A DNA stretch of 64,000 nucleotides, from the NCBI GenBank assembly GCA_960531495.1, contig OY482860.1:29695012-29759011 (forward strand). The letters are read 5' to 3'. This DNA comes from Zeus faber (taxonomy: Eukaryota; Chordata; Actinopteri; Zeiformes; Zeidae). A model generated the notes under the pieces. The model did not search any database and was not told where the DNA came from. It saw nothing but the letters and a program-made list of their open reading frames with translations. Position 1 is the first letter of the stretch. The number at the start of each line of letters is the position of its first letter. The position numbers were made by a program, and so were the translations under genes. Below, piece after piece: positions 1 to 42,508 of the stretch.

Positions 1-429
1 CCCTTGTCTCTCTCTTCTGCAGAAACAAAAGATATCTCTCTCTTTTTCACTAAACCTGTTATATTCCAGAACAGGGACTTAGCGTCTGTTTTTGTGTTAT
101 AATTACATCCTGTGTTGCCCTGAACTATGATGTGTATTTTGGTTTCTCCAGATGTTTGTGGGCTATTATTGTCCCTGTTTTTTTGTAGAAGCTTTTAATT
201 TGTCCATATTTACTGTGCTGTACCACAAGTTGCCTCTCTTGAAGGCATAGAAGTTTAACACACTCTCATTAGGTACTTCTTGAAGCCAAAATATGTTGCT
301 TTTGGTTGCTGTGATGTGAAGTCACGCATTCGAAGCAGCCAAACAGAAACTGTGCTTCTGTCTGCGTTCACCTCAACGCTGTCAAACTGGTCCAGGTTGT
401 CTGCAGGACCTTGAAGTATCTTACATTCA

Positions 430-960
430 TTTTGACAAATATTTGCCCTTCAAGGGCATTAAATAGTTTCACATTTGAATTTATGAGATCTGTATTTCAA
501 TATAAGTATCTGATTTTATTTATTCTTATATTTATTTTTGTCAATATTAGTCAAGTTCTTCTGCATCAGAGTCAACATCTCTGATTTTACAAACCCCTAA
601 ACTTACCGCTGAACCCAATACTTCTCTTTATATTTACCTGATCTAGAGGGACCGACACACCTTCATATTTACCTGTGAAGAGAAAACCAAGGAAATCATT
701 TTGTCAATCATGTCGGAAGTTCTGTGTTTCAGATTTATTCCAGTTCCTACTCTTACCTAATCTTGCTATCTGACCCAAAGGAAACTATTCTAATAACAGT
801 TAATAGAGTCAACTTGTTCATAACCTGCCCTGTTTCTACATAATACTTAGCTCTGACCTGTTCCAACATATACATTACTTACCTACAATACTTCATCAAT
901 TAACAGAGAGGATTTGTCCAAAAATCGATCCTAAATTCTGTTCAAATGTGACGTAAAAAC
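430..960 (+). repeat. Dispersed repeat, copy 1 (second copy at about 61.06-61.29 kb)
   Basis: A stretch containing GTTCTTCTGCATCA, then CCGCTGAACC and a TTAAATTCTGT-type motif recurs in the same order and orientation near 61.06-61.29 kb. The copies are diverged but collinear over at least 250 bases, which is what two old insertions of one transposable-element family look like. I cannot assign the family by eye. Confidence 0.5.
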
Positions 961-1854
961 ATCTTTGAAAAGTATGAAATTGAGCTCTGATAACCGCATC
1001 GAATCCCTTACAACACGTTCATCAGAGGGAAAACCACTGGGAGAGATATTAATGTGAGTGTCCGTCGGGTTGGAAACGCTCCCTTTAAACAGAGCGGGGT
1101 AGGATCTGTTTCCCAAACCGGCCACTAGAGGGCAACAGACTTCTGCCAGCTTCACCAGCACTACAACTTAGTTCAGCTGTGTAGCTCCCAAAGGAGACCG
1201 CCCCCCCAACACACACACACTTCCCCCACCTCCCCAGATCTTCAAACTGAATTCCTGATGCGCTTGCTCGTGTCCCAGTTAGCCGAGAAGGTTCTGCTGA
1301 ATCCAACGTCCTCCGGGCCGCAAATCGGATCTCTAATTTGAAGTCAACTCTGTTTTATTTTTTAAGACTCAATCTATTATACATTAAGGATAGTTGGCTG
1401 CAGTTTGGTTGGTGTCACTTCCCCATGTTTAACAGTGTCATGGCCACACAGGAAGTAGGCCTTCTCGGTTTCAATCAGGGGGAAGCGGGGAGAAAGGGTT
1501 CCTGTCTGAAAGATGCTAAAAATGTGTATTTGGGAATATGGTCGAGTGTCACAGGATGCGCTTTAGCCCTTCCTCTGCAAAGACACTGACTACTGCCTGT
1601 CAGAGTAGTAAGAAGACACTGTGTTTCTAACCACTGACAATGAAAACTCTGGAACTATTAGGTGACTAAAGACTTCAATATAATCCAAAACGGACATGGA
1701 CAGCGTTGTAAAATACTGACCACCAAACAAAGTTACTTGCTTAGCAATCTCCAAAGGTTTGTCTTTAATTGACAATTGTAAACTTGATTTTTGGCGAAAT
1801 CTTTGTCTTGTTTAACAAACCTTCCAAAGAACATCCCGAGCGCATGTGCAGTCG

Positions 1855-1990
1855 GCACATCTGCAAACAGTCTGCATGTCTGCAAACAGTCTACACATCT
1901 GCAAACAGTCTGCATGTCTGCAAACAGTCTACACATCTGCAAACAGTCTGCAAACAGTCTGCACATCTGCAAACAGTCTGCACAGTCACA
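1855..1990. repeat. 19-bp minisatellite
   Basis: About seven copies of a unit close to CTGCAAACAGTCTGCACAT stand in tandem, with a G/A and C/T variant at a few positions. The array keeps open frames on both strands by chance. It lies in the non-coding stretch upstream of the visible psd exons. Confidence 0.85.
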
Positions 1991-2473
1991 AAATCTAGGA
2001 ATTGTGCAACATCCGTGCCAATATCTGCTGACATGAGCAGCTGACAAAATTTACTAATATCACTCTTTAGTGATATAGGCTCATGTTATGCTGTACTACA
2101 GTTCCCTCTAGGGGCTGATGATTGATGCTCATACTGAGAACCCAAGATTAAAAAAAAAAAAATGAAATATGCCCTTACATGAACCATTAGTTTACCCAGT
2201 TTAAAATTGAAATCACTCGTCTGAAAGAGGGTGTACCAACATTAAGTCATGAAACGCAGTAAGTAACTCCCATCTTCCTGGTTGTTTTGAATGAAGGCTG
2301 CTTGAATGTCTGGGGGTGTTCATTAGAGGAAGGTTAATGATTTGTTCAAACAGTAAATCTACCCTTCAGCAGTCTGCAGTAGATTGTAAACCAGACCTTA
2401 ACAAGACTTTCTGTCACTCACACTGTTCTTTACAGGGTGGTTGAATTCACTGGGGCTGATGCACTCTTTATCG

Positions 2474-2528
2474 TGTGTGTGTGTGTCTGTTTGTGTGTGT
2501 GTGTGTGTCTGTTTGTGTGTGTGTGTGT

Positions 2529-2570
<42 letters not shown>

Positions 2571-2585
2571 GTGTGTGTGTGTGCC
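2474..2585. repeat. Compound (GT)n microsatellite
   Basis: An interrupted GT tract of about 110 bases with TCTGTTT and TATATAT interruptions. It explains the low-complexity open frames seen on both strands. Confidence 0.95.
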
Positions 2586-3597
2586 TATTTGTGGCAGTGT
2601 GTGGTGTGTTTAGGAGCTTCGGTGACTCAGATCTGAAGTGAACAGTGAGAGTTGGTTCTCTGGGGGGCTGCAGTCTCTCTCTCTCTGTTGAGAAGCCTGT
2701 GGCTGAAGGATGTGCTGTATAAAGGCTGTTCATCAACCAGATACTCAAAGGAGTTTTTTTGTTTTTTTTCCAAAGATTCACGGGAAGAACAACTTCTGTC
2801 AGGTTTCCCTTAGTCTGTGCTATCGTTGTTGAAAGGAATTCTGGGATATCTGCGTCATTCCAGTGAGTGAGTCATAAACCGATGCATCTTCCACATTTTG
2901 GGCTGATGACTTTGTCAACTTTGGTTTGGAACACAACATGAAAGATGATGCCAGGGACAGAGAAATACAGGAAATACACAAACTGACGGTCAACGGTCAC
3001 ACTCAATTAAGCTTCTCCCCCTGACCTCTGGACTCCGCCTCCACCTGGAAGGCACCATCTGGTTAGTGCTGTAGGGGTGTGTATGTGTGACGACTGAGCT
3101 CAGATGAAACTCTCAGCTCATCAGAGACCATGAGACTCCACAGGTAGGAGATTTTAATACACATCCAGTTTGAAACACGTTGTTTCATCGAATCTAGCGG
3201 CACTTAAAGATAAGCTAAGGTAAGATAGTACTAGTACTAGAAGTACTCCTTCAACTCATACTGTACTACTAAGTTAACAAAATATATAATTACAAAATAA
3301 AAATAATTAGTAGACGGTTCAAGAAATATACAGTGTATGCCTACAATTCAAAATAAATATAGAATGAAAATAGAAAATAAAGCAATACGACCAACCAGCC
3401 AACATGTGACCAGCCGTCATCCTAATCCTCTAATTAGCTCCTGAAGTGGTGTCTGCTCTACAGGCGACCATCACCTGGAGCTCAACATCATATGACTGGG
3501 GAAAATAGTGAGGGCACACTATGGGATGTACATGCTACTGTATCTAGTGGATTGACAAGCTGTTCTGAAGTTAATGAATGCAGCCTTTTGTGCTGTT

Positions 3598-3599
<2 letters not shown>

Positions 3600-3661
<62 letters not shown>
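3600..3661. repeat. (CA)n microsatellite
   Basis: About 30 uninterrupted CA dinucleotides. Confidence 0.97.
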
Positions 3662-3662
<1 letters not shown>

Positions 3663-3884
3663 AACTCTACAAAGACAGTACAAATAACCTCACAACCCCA
3701 TCACCCTGTTCTCTAATTTTACTTTTACAGGAAGTTCTGTGGGGCTTAGTTCCTGAATCCGGCACATCAGTTCAATATTTCTAGTGTTTAATTTGTTGTC
3801 GTGGGGATTTCTGCTGTTGGTTAGTTAATATCGACACGCAGGTTAATTAGAGACCCGAAATATTACAGAGCTGTGTGTGTGTAT

Positions 3885-4715
3885 TGCCCCTCCCTGTTAA
3901 AGAATGAATAACTAGTGCTGGGCAGCCCGCCATGGCGGAGGTGCAGGGTGAGCCGCTCTGCGCCTGTAGGTGGCTGCTGTGGGTGGGTGCCTCTGGGTAC
4001 TGGGGGGGGGGGGCACGATAGAGTCCCGGGCGGGGTCTGTGTGGCCACTGCCCGTCCTCCTACACCCCCGCCTTGATCTGGTTGTGCTTCACCTATCTCA
4101 GTACATACACACCACCACCTGTGGTGGCTTGCACCGGGTGGCTTCTGGCTTGCTGCGACCTGGCGGGGCTGTGCGGAGCGCATCGGGTGCTTTCTGGAGC
4201 CCCTTGGAGGCTGCTTGCCTTGGTGGGTGTGGGTTGGGGTGAGGGAGGTGGCTGTCGCCGCTGCTCCTGCTGCGTGGCTTCTCTGCAGCGGGTGCCAAGG
4301 GTGGTGGAGAGCCCACATATCTGGCTGTCTGTGGGCGGGGGGCTGTCAACCGGGTGTCCTGGGCCGAGCACACTCAGCTACATAGGTGGGCACTTGGGGC
4401 TAGTGGTCGGGTGGGGCTTGTGGGCCCCTTTTGGTTCTGGGCTTGTGGGCCGGTTATGGCGGGGTATGGGTCTGTCGGTGCTCTGCTCGTCCCACGGCTC
4501 CCCTCACAGGACAGAGTTATTGCAGCAGTTGTTGATGATTAAAGAATGAATAAAGTTTCATTGCAGGTTGACAATTTGAACTCCACTTGCAACTAACTCT
4601 GTCCTACATGTATTGGAACAAATACTCTGTGTTGTATGTCCAGAATGATGACATTACAGCGTAAGAAAAGTACATTGTGTGTGTGTGCGGTTTGCCCCTC
4701 CCTGTTAAAGAATAA
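3885..4715 (+). repeat. GC-rich interspersed element bounded by a direct repeat
   Basis: A GC-rich block sits in AT-rich surroundings. The sequence CCCCTCCCTGTTAAAGAAT followed by a variant of AATAACTAG occurs at its left edge (about 3886) and again at its right edge (about 4695). The block ends in a tail (about 4500-4650) with GAATGAATAAAG and the motif TGTTGTATGTCCAG. The same tail occurs in reverse orientation at about 52.83-52.98 kb, so this is a dispersed family. The direct repeat of about 30 bases is longer than usual for a target-site duplication and may be a local duplication. Confidence 0.6.
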
Positions 4716-5313
4716 ATAACTAGACATTGGGTATTAGTGTGTTATTGGCAATAAGTGAATTCAGAGGAATAGCTTTCATATATGAATAGGGACAATGTAA
4801 ATAGTTTCATTCAAATGTTGAGTTTTTTGTTTCCCTTCCTTGTTGGTGGAAGTGAACTGTCTTGATTCTGATGTCCTTGGACAACTTTTTAGAGGAGCCA
4901 TGGTTGTTAACTCCAGACAGAACAGCAACCACAGTCAGATCATTTAGAGGGTATGGAGTGACCTCAGAATAAATAGTTCAGCCCTGGAATTACATTCAGC
5001 CGACGCTGAAGCCTACGAGTAAATCACCTAGGTCTGGGAAGTAGCAATCATCTCCTTCAGAACCAACACCAAATCATACAGAAGAGGTCCCAGTCTTTTA
5101 CCCAGGGCATTCTTACTTGTTTATTATGTAGAAACTGTACAAAAACCAAACCTTGCTTTAAATTCTGAAGAAAGGTATCATGTTTAAATGTGTTCAGTTT
5201 AGAGGTCAGGTCAGTTTGGCTTCACTGATATTCATTGCAACGTTCATTTTGAGGCTTTTTCAATCCACTGGGCTCTACCTAGTTGGGATTTTTGATGCAC
5301 AGTTTGAATGCAC

Positions 5314-5433
<120 letters not shown>

Positions 5434-6062
5434 CACTAGGCCATGCTGAAGGCTGCAGGACCTAAATTGTGTTAAACGGTTCAGCAGTTGTGCTCGTGTG
5501 TGGCGGTCCTGATGAAACCCTCACAGTTCACTGCAGATCACTGTCTCATCTTGTTTGCGTGGCTACATTGCTTTTCGATGGAAGAGATCTCACCCCTTTG
5601 GCCTTTTTAAGCCGCTTCTGCCTTTGTGTCAAATGTCCAATTTGTACGACCGAAGGAAAAATAAATGTGATTATGGAGTCCGCCCTCCCTATCAAAAATC
5701 CCCGACCAAGAGAAGAAGAAGAAATTAATGAAGATGTTCGGGACATCAAAATAGGACGCTTTCACGGATCTTATACAAATGCTTACTCTGTTTTCGTCTA
5801 TCATGGATTTAGAGCTCAACGCAGAAAAAGCTGTTTTGGCATTGTTCTATGCAGCAATTTCACATCAAAGTTCACCAACGTTGACCAAAGACTTTTATTT
5901 TGATACCGGAAGCAAATCTACGGAGCGTGACGATAACATTGAAATGAAAGTCAGGCTTCCCAGACCACGCTGTGAGCGTGGCCCCAGTGCTGCCCCCTGC
6001 TGGTTTGGTGAGGACGTTCCCTCCTGTGTGTTGTGTAACGGCGTGTGACGCGTGCGTTTCAG

Positions 6063-21475
<15,413 letters not shown>

Positions 21476-21718
21476 CCGGGCGACGCCGGCGGAGGGAGCC
21501 GAAGGATTATGGGTCGACGCCGGACGGCTGTGTTTTTTTACGGTGGACTTCCACCAGCGGAGAGTTTTCTGTTTCATATTTCTACAACGCAGGGGAAGAG
21601 GATGGAGAGGTGACGGAGCTGAGGGTCAGGGGCCGACACTGGACCACAACCGACCAAATGAACTGTCAAACCATTCACACACCATCACCATGACAACAAG
21701 AGTAGTCCAGTCAGGGTG

Positions 21719-21724
21719 AATAAA
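21719..21724 (+). terminator. psd: Proximal psd polyadenylation signal
   Basis: A canonical AATAAA 244 bases after the psd stop codon, shortly before GC-rich sequence. Confidence 0.5.
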
Positions 21725-24523
21725 CTCCGCCCTTGTTCGCTGATGTCGCTTCAATTTTTAGGGCTTTGTCGAATTTCCTGGAGCCTGGACCTGGAATCCA
21801 GCTCCAGCACCGCGGCTGCAGGTGTCTCCAGGAGAAACCTGCAGCCGCGCCCCTTTTTAATCAGGTTCAAGTTCCCCTGCCGGCGCGGACCAGCGCGCCG
21901 CTCTGGACAAATGTTCTGGGGAACCGCCAACAGTTACCGTGCCAACCGGCCATGACAGACAGAGCGTGGGACTGTTGCCGTGGCGACGGAGCCGGACGCC
22001 GACAACGCACTTGGGGAGTCAACTGGAGTCCAACCTACGCTGTGTTCCCAAGCCAACGCTCCTTCAGGCGGCGGACGACCAGCGCGTCGGCCATTTTGTT
22101 AGGTGTTCCACATCACTGCACATTCCTTAAAGAGCCCCGGACACAGGAACCGGTGACGCTGGTGCGTTGAGCTTGAGGAGGAAGTGGTTGTGGTCTGATC
22201 TGCTTTTGTTTGTTTTTTCCCCTCGATGAGTCATTCCTTCATGTGAACTGAACCGTAGCGTAGGAAGCAGGAAGCAGGAAGGAGACGCTTCGACAGGCCC
22301 CCGCAACGTTCCTGCCTCAGAAGGAAGAGCGAACGTGGGGTCCACACCGGCGCCGGACGGACGGACGGACGGACGGACACTTTTTAACGCGGTACCGAGC
22401 TTTTCTCCAATCTGTGTTTGTAGGGTTCTCCTCGCGTCCTCCTGCGCCCTCTAGTGGCGGCTCAGTGGCGCTACAGGACACCGAGGGCGCAGAGTTTTGG
22501 GACGGGGTCACAGGTCGTATGAGGAGAGAATAGTTTCTTTGCTTGAAGTCTGTTACTTAAAGACACTTAGGGGTCTTTAAGTTTATTTTAAACTTATTTA
22601 TTGCTGAGGCGCCATTTTAACGCCGCGCAAAACCTGTTTGGCACTTTGTTGAATTGAAAACAGTATTTCCAGATTCCATCCGTCAAACTGGTGAGGAGCG
22701 CTGTGTGCCGCCCCGCCCAGCAGGGGGCGCGGCCTCTCCTGAGAGCTGCGTCCGGGAAGCGGCTGCGGCGTCACACTCGTGGAGGGAGGAGCCGAAAAAC
22801 GTCGTCTTTGCCATGAAATCAGCGACGCGTCGAGCCGCGCTCCCTCACTCAGCACTGCACCAACCTCCGCTGCGCCTCCGCCCTCGGGGAAACCTTTGGG
22901 AACAATTGAGACTTTGCTTTTCTAAAGGCGACGAAGTTGAAGGAAACGAGTCGGTTGAAAGGCTGTTTTTCGTTCTCTTGTGATTCTTGCGATTTGGTTT
23001 TTACATGACGTGTACAAGCACCTCCGTCAGGGCTGGAGAGGGTGGAGGGACGTGGCTGCTCCTCTCTCTCCATTATTTAAAGCTGCCACACGGGACAGCG
23101 CTGCAGGGCTTTCAAATATCAGCTTCATTTGGTGGCAGCCGTCTCCACCCGTTACCTCATGGTAGATCCTGTTTATTGTAACTGAACAATGCAAAGGATC
23201 CTGTTTCAATCAGACTGTAACTTCGTTTGAGGCTTTTGGAGAAAACGTTCTGTACCCAGAGGCCGTGGTCAGCGTACTATCGTACTACTGTTGCTTTTAA
23301 TTCCAACCCGTCACAACAGCCGCAAGCTGTTAGCAAAGAGGGCGGAGCTGGTGAGACCAAGCGGGAGGCGTTGTGCCTGATTTGATTGAACCTGCACCGC
23401 TCATCTTGTGCTTGTAAATGTGCTGTGGTCACAACGCGGCCACAGGGGGGCGCCGCTGCCACAGCGGAGACACGGACACGACTCCCTCCCGTCGTCGGAT
23501 CTGGACGATGAATCCGGGACCGGAAAGACAATCAACCAAATGGAATAATACATTTAGTGGGAACTGCACGTCTGCACCGCTTCCCTCCAAACCGCTCGTA
23601 GCCGACGAGGACGACGGCGCCGTTTTCAGGAACCCGATCATTCCATGTTTCCCTCTGTGCGGACGGGATGGATGTAAATAGACCGATGTTTGTCAGAGAA
23701 GCTTCTCTCCTCAGCCAGCAGAGACTGTGATGATTGTCTTCATATATTTAACCTCCACTATGCTGTAAAACCCTCCCATCTACAGGGGCGGGGCTATATT
23801 TTCCATATGGTGTTATTTAAATATCCAGCAGTGGGCGCACATTAGCAGCCGCTGCCCTGTCGTGGCTTTTCTTTTGTAAATACTACAAAGGACACGTTAA
23901 CGCTGAGAAGCCATATTCTAGTCCCGCTGAAATCAGCCGCAGGCGCCGCTGGACTCGTGCTGCGTTCAAGACCCGTGGGAGAGATGGGAACCGCCGCTTC
24001 CAACGGACTCTGCTGTTCTTGGTGTGTTTGTAACATGTGAACACTTGCAGGTTGTGTCGCCTCCTCATTCCCACATCACCGCAGCGTCAAAGGACGTCTT
24101 CGCTATTTTTCAGCCCCGGTTTTTCCAAATGACGGGGACCAGCATTTGAATAACTGTTGGGAGCACGACCTCGCTGAGCGCTGACTGAGAAACTCAGCGC
24201 TCTGCTGCAGCTTCTCAGTCCAGCGTCCAGTGTCCATCTCCTCTTCCAAAGCAGAAAACCCACAATATTGTTGCAGTCTTGGTAGTAGAGCTTCAAACTC
24301 TCCATTTTATCAGCTTTTTATTGACCCTTGACTACGGTGATGGAAGCTAGGGACTAGAAACAGGAAGTTGAGTCACATCCTACTGCAATTTACAATATCA
24401 AATGCGACCCGTTGGATGTACTGTGGCAATTAAAAACAACTCAATGTGATATGACTGTTTAACGTGTAGTGTCACTACAGTGCGAGGTTTTCAGAAAGGA
24501 GACTGAACTTAAGTATTAGACCC

Positions 24524-24706
24524 CGTGGGAAGTTGCTGTAGCAGCAGCAGAGTGGGTTGTAGTTGCTGCTGTAGCAGCAGCAGAGTGGGTTGTAGTTGCT
24601 GCTGTAGCAGCAGCAGAGTGGGTTGTAGTTGCTGCTGTAGCAGCAGCAGAGTGGGTTGTAGTTGCTGCTGTAGCAGCAGCAGAGTGGGTTGTAGTTGCTG
24701 TGAACA
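24524..24706 (+). repeat. 33-bp minisatellite with hairpin-forming GCTGCTGTAGCAGC
   Basis: Five tandem copies of a unit that contains GTAGCAGCAGCAG, a GTGGG segment and TAGTTGCTGCT. The junction between units reads GCTGCTGTAGCAGC, an inverted repeat able to form a short stem. It lies in the distal psd 3' UTR, so five such stems would be transcribed in the long form. Confidence 0.92.
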
Positions 24707-24845
24707 GTTGTAAGTGATGGAACCGACGTTTAAAGACCTGGTTGAAAAAGAGCAAAGTCGTCATGTAAGGAGGAGGCTGCGGAGCCTCCGTCCACCCCAC
24801 AAAACACCACCACTGGTTTAGTACTTTGGAAACCGTAGAGGCAAA

Positions 24846-24851
24846 AATAAA
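24846..24851 (+). terminator. psd: Distal psd polyadenylation signal
   Basis: A canonical AATAAA (within CAAAAATAAACAATAC). It is the last signal before the nfkb2 3' end and sits 54 bases from the nfkb2 signal on the other strand. Confidence 0.6.
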
Positions 24852-24904
24852 CAATACATTTTGAAAAGACCACCTGCAATGTCTGACTTTTTTTTAAATT
24901 TTTT

Positions 24905-24910
24905 TTTATT
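24905..24910 (-). terminator. nfkb2: nfkb2 polyadenylation signal
   Basis: TTTATT on the plus strand reads AATAAA on the minus strand, about 725 bases after the nfkb2 stop codon. Cleavage would be expected around 24880-24895. Confidence 0.6.
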
Positions 24911-25634
24911 GAGGTCACAACTAAAAGTTTTACTGACAAAATGAACAGAGGCACTTTACGTAAAAATTCAAATGAGCTGAACATTTGCATGAGGCTGTTG
25001 GTCAGTATTTGGCAGGAAACCAAATGAATACACAGTATTAGTAAAGACTCCACCAGCCGCCGGATGCAGATTAAAAACACCAGCGGGCGCGGCCCCGACA
25101 CCACACCAGCATCAAACCGTTTGACAATTTCTATAACGAGCGTCACGCGTTTCCCCCCCCCCCCCAAACTGCAGCCCTGCAAACCGTCACCGTGACGACA
25201 ACGACAGCCTGGTGAGTCACACGGGGGGGACTTCTGAAAATGTTTTGCAAAAGATATTTTCAGAAGTGATTTTGTTTTTTTGTTAAACGACCTTTTCAGC
25301 TCAGGATCCATCTTAATATTCTTAATGTTCAATTAGAAGGTGAAAACCATGAGGACCATGCAGAGTCCATGTTGGCCACGCCCCTGCCCCCGCCTACATC
25401 CACATCCACTCCTATGTCCCCGCCTACGTCCACACCCCCGCCCACAAGACTCCTCCAGACGCTCCGTGACGCTTCTAAGAAGGTGAAGTGGAACCTGCTC
25501 GACCGGTGCTGCACCTGGTGTCGACAAACAGGAAGCAGTTTGGGTGTGGACGCAGAGATCATTTCATCCACCTTTCCTACGTCTGGAAGAGGAGGTGGAT
25601 GTGTGTGGGACCCGCTTCCTCTTCCTCCTCCTCC

Positions 25635-39859
<14,225 letters not shown>

Positions 39860-40430
39860 CTGCAGGAACAAACACAGGAAGTTAAGTCAGTACTACGATC
39901 ACCAAATACCGCTCAGAGTATTAGTAACTTTTAAAGCACCTTGTCTCCAGTACAAGCATCATTCAAAATAAAGCCTCGACATAAAAAGATTTGCTCGTGC
40001 CTCTTGCCGGGAAAGACTGACACCCGCCACCACAAATGGAAATACCATACAGAGGAGCACATACATAATGCAAATGCATTGAATAGCTGTTTGTTATCAA
40101 GTGACGACTAAATAAAGTATAAAATATGAGCTTTTTCAACAAAATAATAACTCAACAGATTAGCGCTAAAAAAAATGTATGTTCTTAAAAGGCAAGACTC
40201 AGATAATGTACGTCTGACAAGCAGCGGCTACATCACTTCAGCACGAGCAGAAGTACAGACTGTGGAAACAAATACCCAAATAAAAGTACAAAGACAAAGG
40301 AAGAGAATGTACTTAGAGACAGGGAGTAGTTGTACTTAATTACTTCCACTCCTGCGGCTCAGACTCGTCCGTTTGGGTGAGGATCAGCCTTCATCGGTCC
40401 CAAACAACTCACTTTCACTTTGTACAGCTC

Positions 40431-40720
<290 letters not shown>

Positions 40721-41506
40721 CTTTCAATTATTTCCTGTCTGTCTGTCTCATGGAGAAAAAACAAATAAAATAAAAAAGGTTCACAGCTCCCTGTAAAGAA
40801 AACACACCAAATGGGGGATAAAGACAGAAGAGTTGAGGAAAATAATAAAAAAAAGAGGCGTCCACGTCACAGCCAGCTACCGCTTCATTCGCTCAGTTTG
40901 AGAGAGAAACATTCCGCTGCAAAACGCTTTTTTTTTTTTTTTTTTTTTTTTAATGGTGCTGCAGCTCAGTGCAGTTTGGCTGGGTTTAATACTAAACAAA
41001 ACAATACTCAGATACAACTCAATCCTATAATTTCCAATTTCTGAAATGTATTATTTGTTCGGAAGCTTTGCAATAATTTTCATCTTGAATTAAATACCAG
41101 CAGAATGACCTGAAATATGTCATTTGTGTATTAGACTGAATTTGTTCAGTGAAATACTTTTGTTAATGCACGTGAGCTGTTGGACTGAAACATTACAGTA
41201 GTAGCGGTTATTAGGCTTGGGCCGATATTCGATAATATCCCAATATTTGCCACAATATGCGATATTTTCACTGTATCTACATATAGATGGATAATAAAAA
41301 GACAGAGCTAGCAAAACTCCACAGACATCTCTATCATCTCTCTCTCTTCTTTCTTTCCCATCATTGTGTTTTCAGCCACAAGACCTGCAAAGCTAGGTTT
41401 GATGGTTCAGGTGATTTGAATAGAGCAGGGTGGAGGTGGTGATGGTGGGGGCGTCCCGACAGCGCAGGTCTGTCCCTCCGTGGAGCCTCTGCTCACTGGA
41501 CGATCT

Positions 41507-41550
<44 letters not shown>

Positions 41551-42508
41551 TCTTTGACCCCAGCTTGAGTTTCTCAGTGAAATTATGATAAAGTGATTCT
41601 GGGAAGCGGCTGCTCCGTGGCAAGGCCTTCTGGGAAATAAAAGTCTGATTTCTCTCTGCATTGTGGGGCTTCTGAGGTGACCTGAGGTGGGTTTTTTTTT
41701 TGGTTTGGTTTTTTTTTTTTCTTTTGTTGTTTTTTGTTTTTTTAAATCGGGCTGACAGCAGTCGTTTTGTGAAATAGCTGAGATTTCACAATCATGTGTT
41801 TTTCAATTTAAATTTTAGGGGAATTTTGAGGTAATGAGAGAAATGTTGCAACAGATAAAATGTGAGGCAATATCCACATTCTAATGTTCAATGTTCTGCA
41901 GCAGGTAGATCCATGATTACGCTGCTGTAAACTCTGATTGTAGCATAAATTAAAAAAAAAAAGTTTCCTGCACAAACATCAACAAACAAGTAGATAAAAG
42001 GAAGCTTTTGAAACATGTAAAACAAAATTGATAGACAGGAGCAGCTCTTAAAAACTATAGATAGAACGTTAGACAGATACATAGAACAATAGAGAATGAG
42101 AGAACAATAGAAAGAACGATAGACAGACATACTGTATAGAAAGATAGATGGAAAGACAGAATGACATCATCCTCCGTGATGATGATAGTGATGATGATGA
42201 TGAAACCTACAAACACTCAAAACTAAGCTTCAGTCCGTGGGCCAGCGTCTATAAAAGCCTGAACTGACTTATGAATAAGTAGGAATTTCCTCACATTTAA
42301 AAAGTCACATAGTGTAAACACTGTTCTGTTTTGACTTTCTCAGTATTTCAGTCAGAAGTTTGTTATTGAGACTCATTGGAAGTCACTGGAGAGCGAAATA
42401 AAATAAATAATTCTAATTCTCCACACAACAACCAGAGAAGCTTTCGGGGGAAAGTGAAAATCGACAGCAAAAAGTCAATCAACTCATATCCAGATAAGAA
42501 ACAAATAT

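Larger units (their letters stand above)
21476..24870 (+). other. psd: psd 3' untranslated region
   Basis: No coding exon is visible between the psd stop codon and the convergent nfkb2 3' end. Two AATAAA signals suggest alternative polyadenylation: a proximal one 244 bases after the stop (21719) and a distal one (24846), giving UTRs of about 0.27 or 3.4 kb. The distal form would include five hairpin-forming 33-bp repeats. The far end is inferred from the signals, not from transcripts. Confidence 0.55.

Noticed and set aside
5469..5903. 144-codon plus-strand open frame before psd
   Set aside because: No match to any PSD segment I know, no clear splice sites in the right phase, and composition like the surrounding repeats.
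24730..25332. 200-codon minus-strand open frame starting MNIKNIKMDPELKRSF
   Set aside because: It lies in the nfkb2 3' UTR, partly overlaps the psd 3' UTR antisense, and shows no recognisable domain or splice support. The few hydrophobic stretches are what AT-rich UTR gives by chance.
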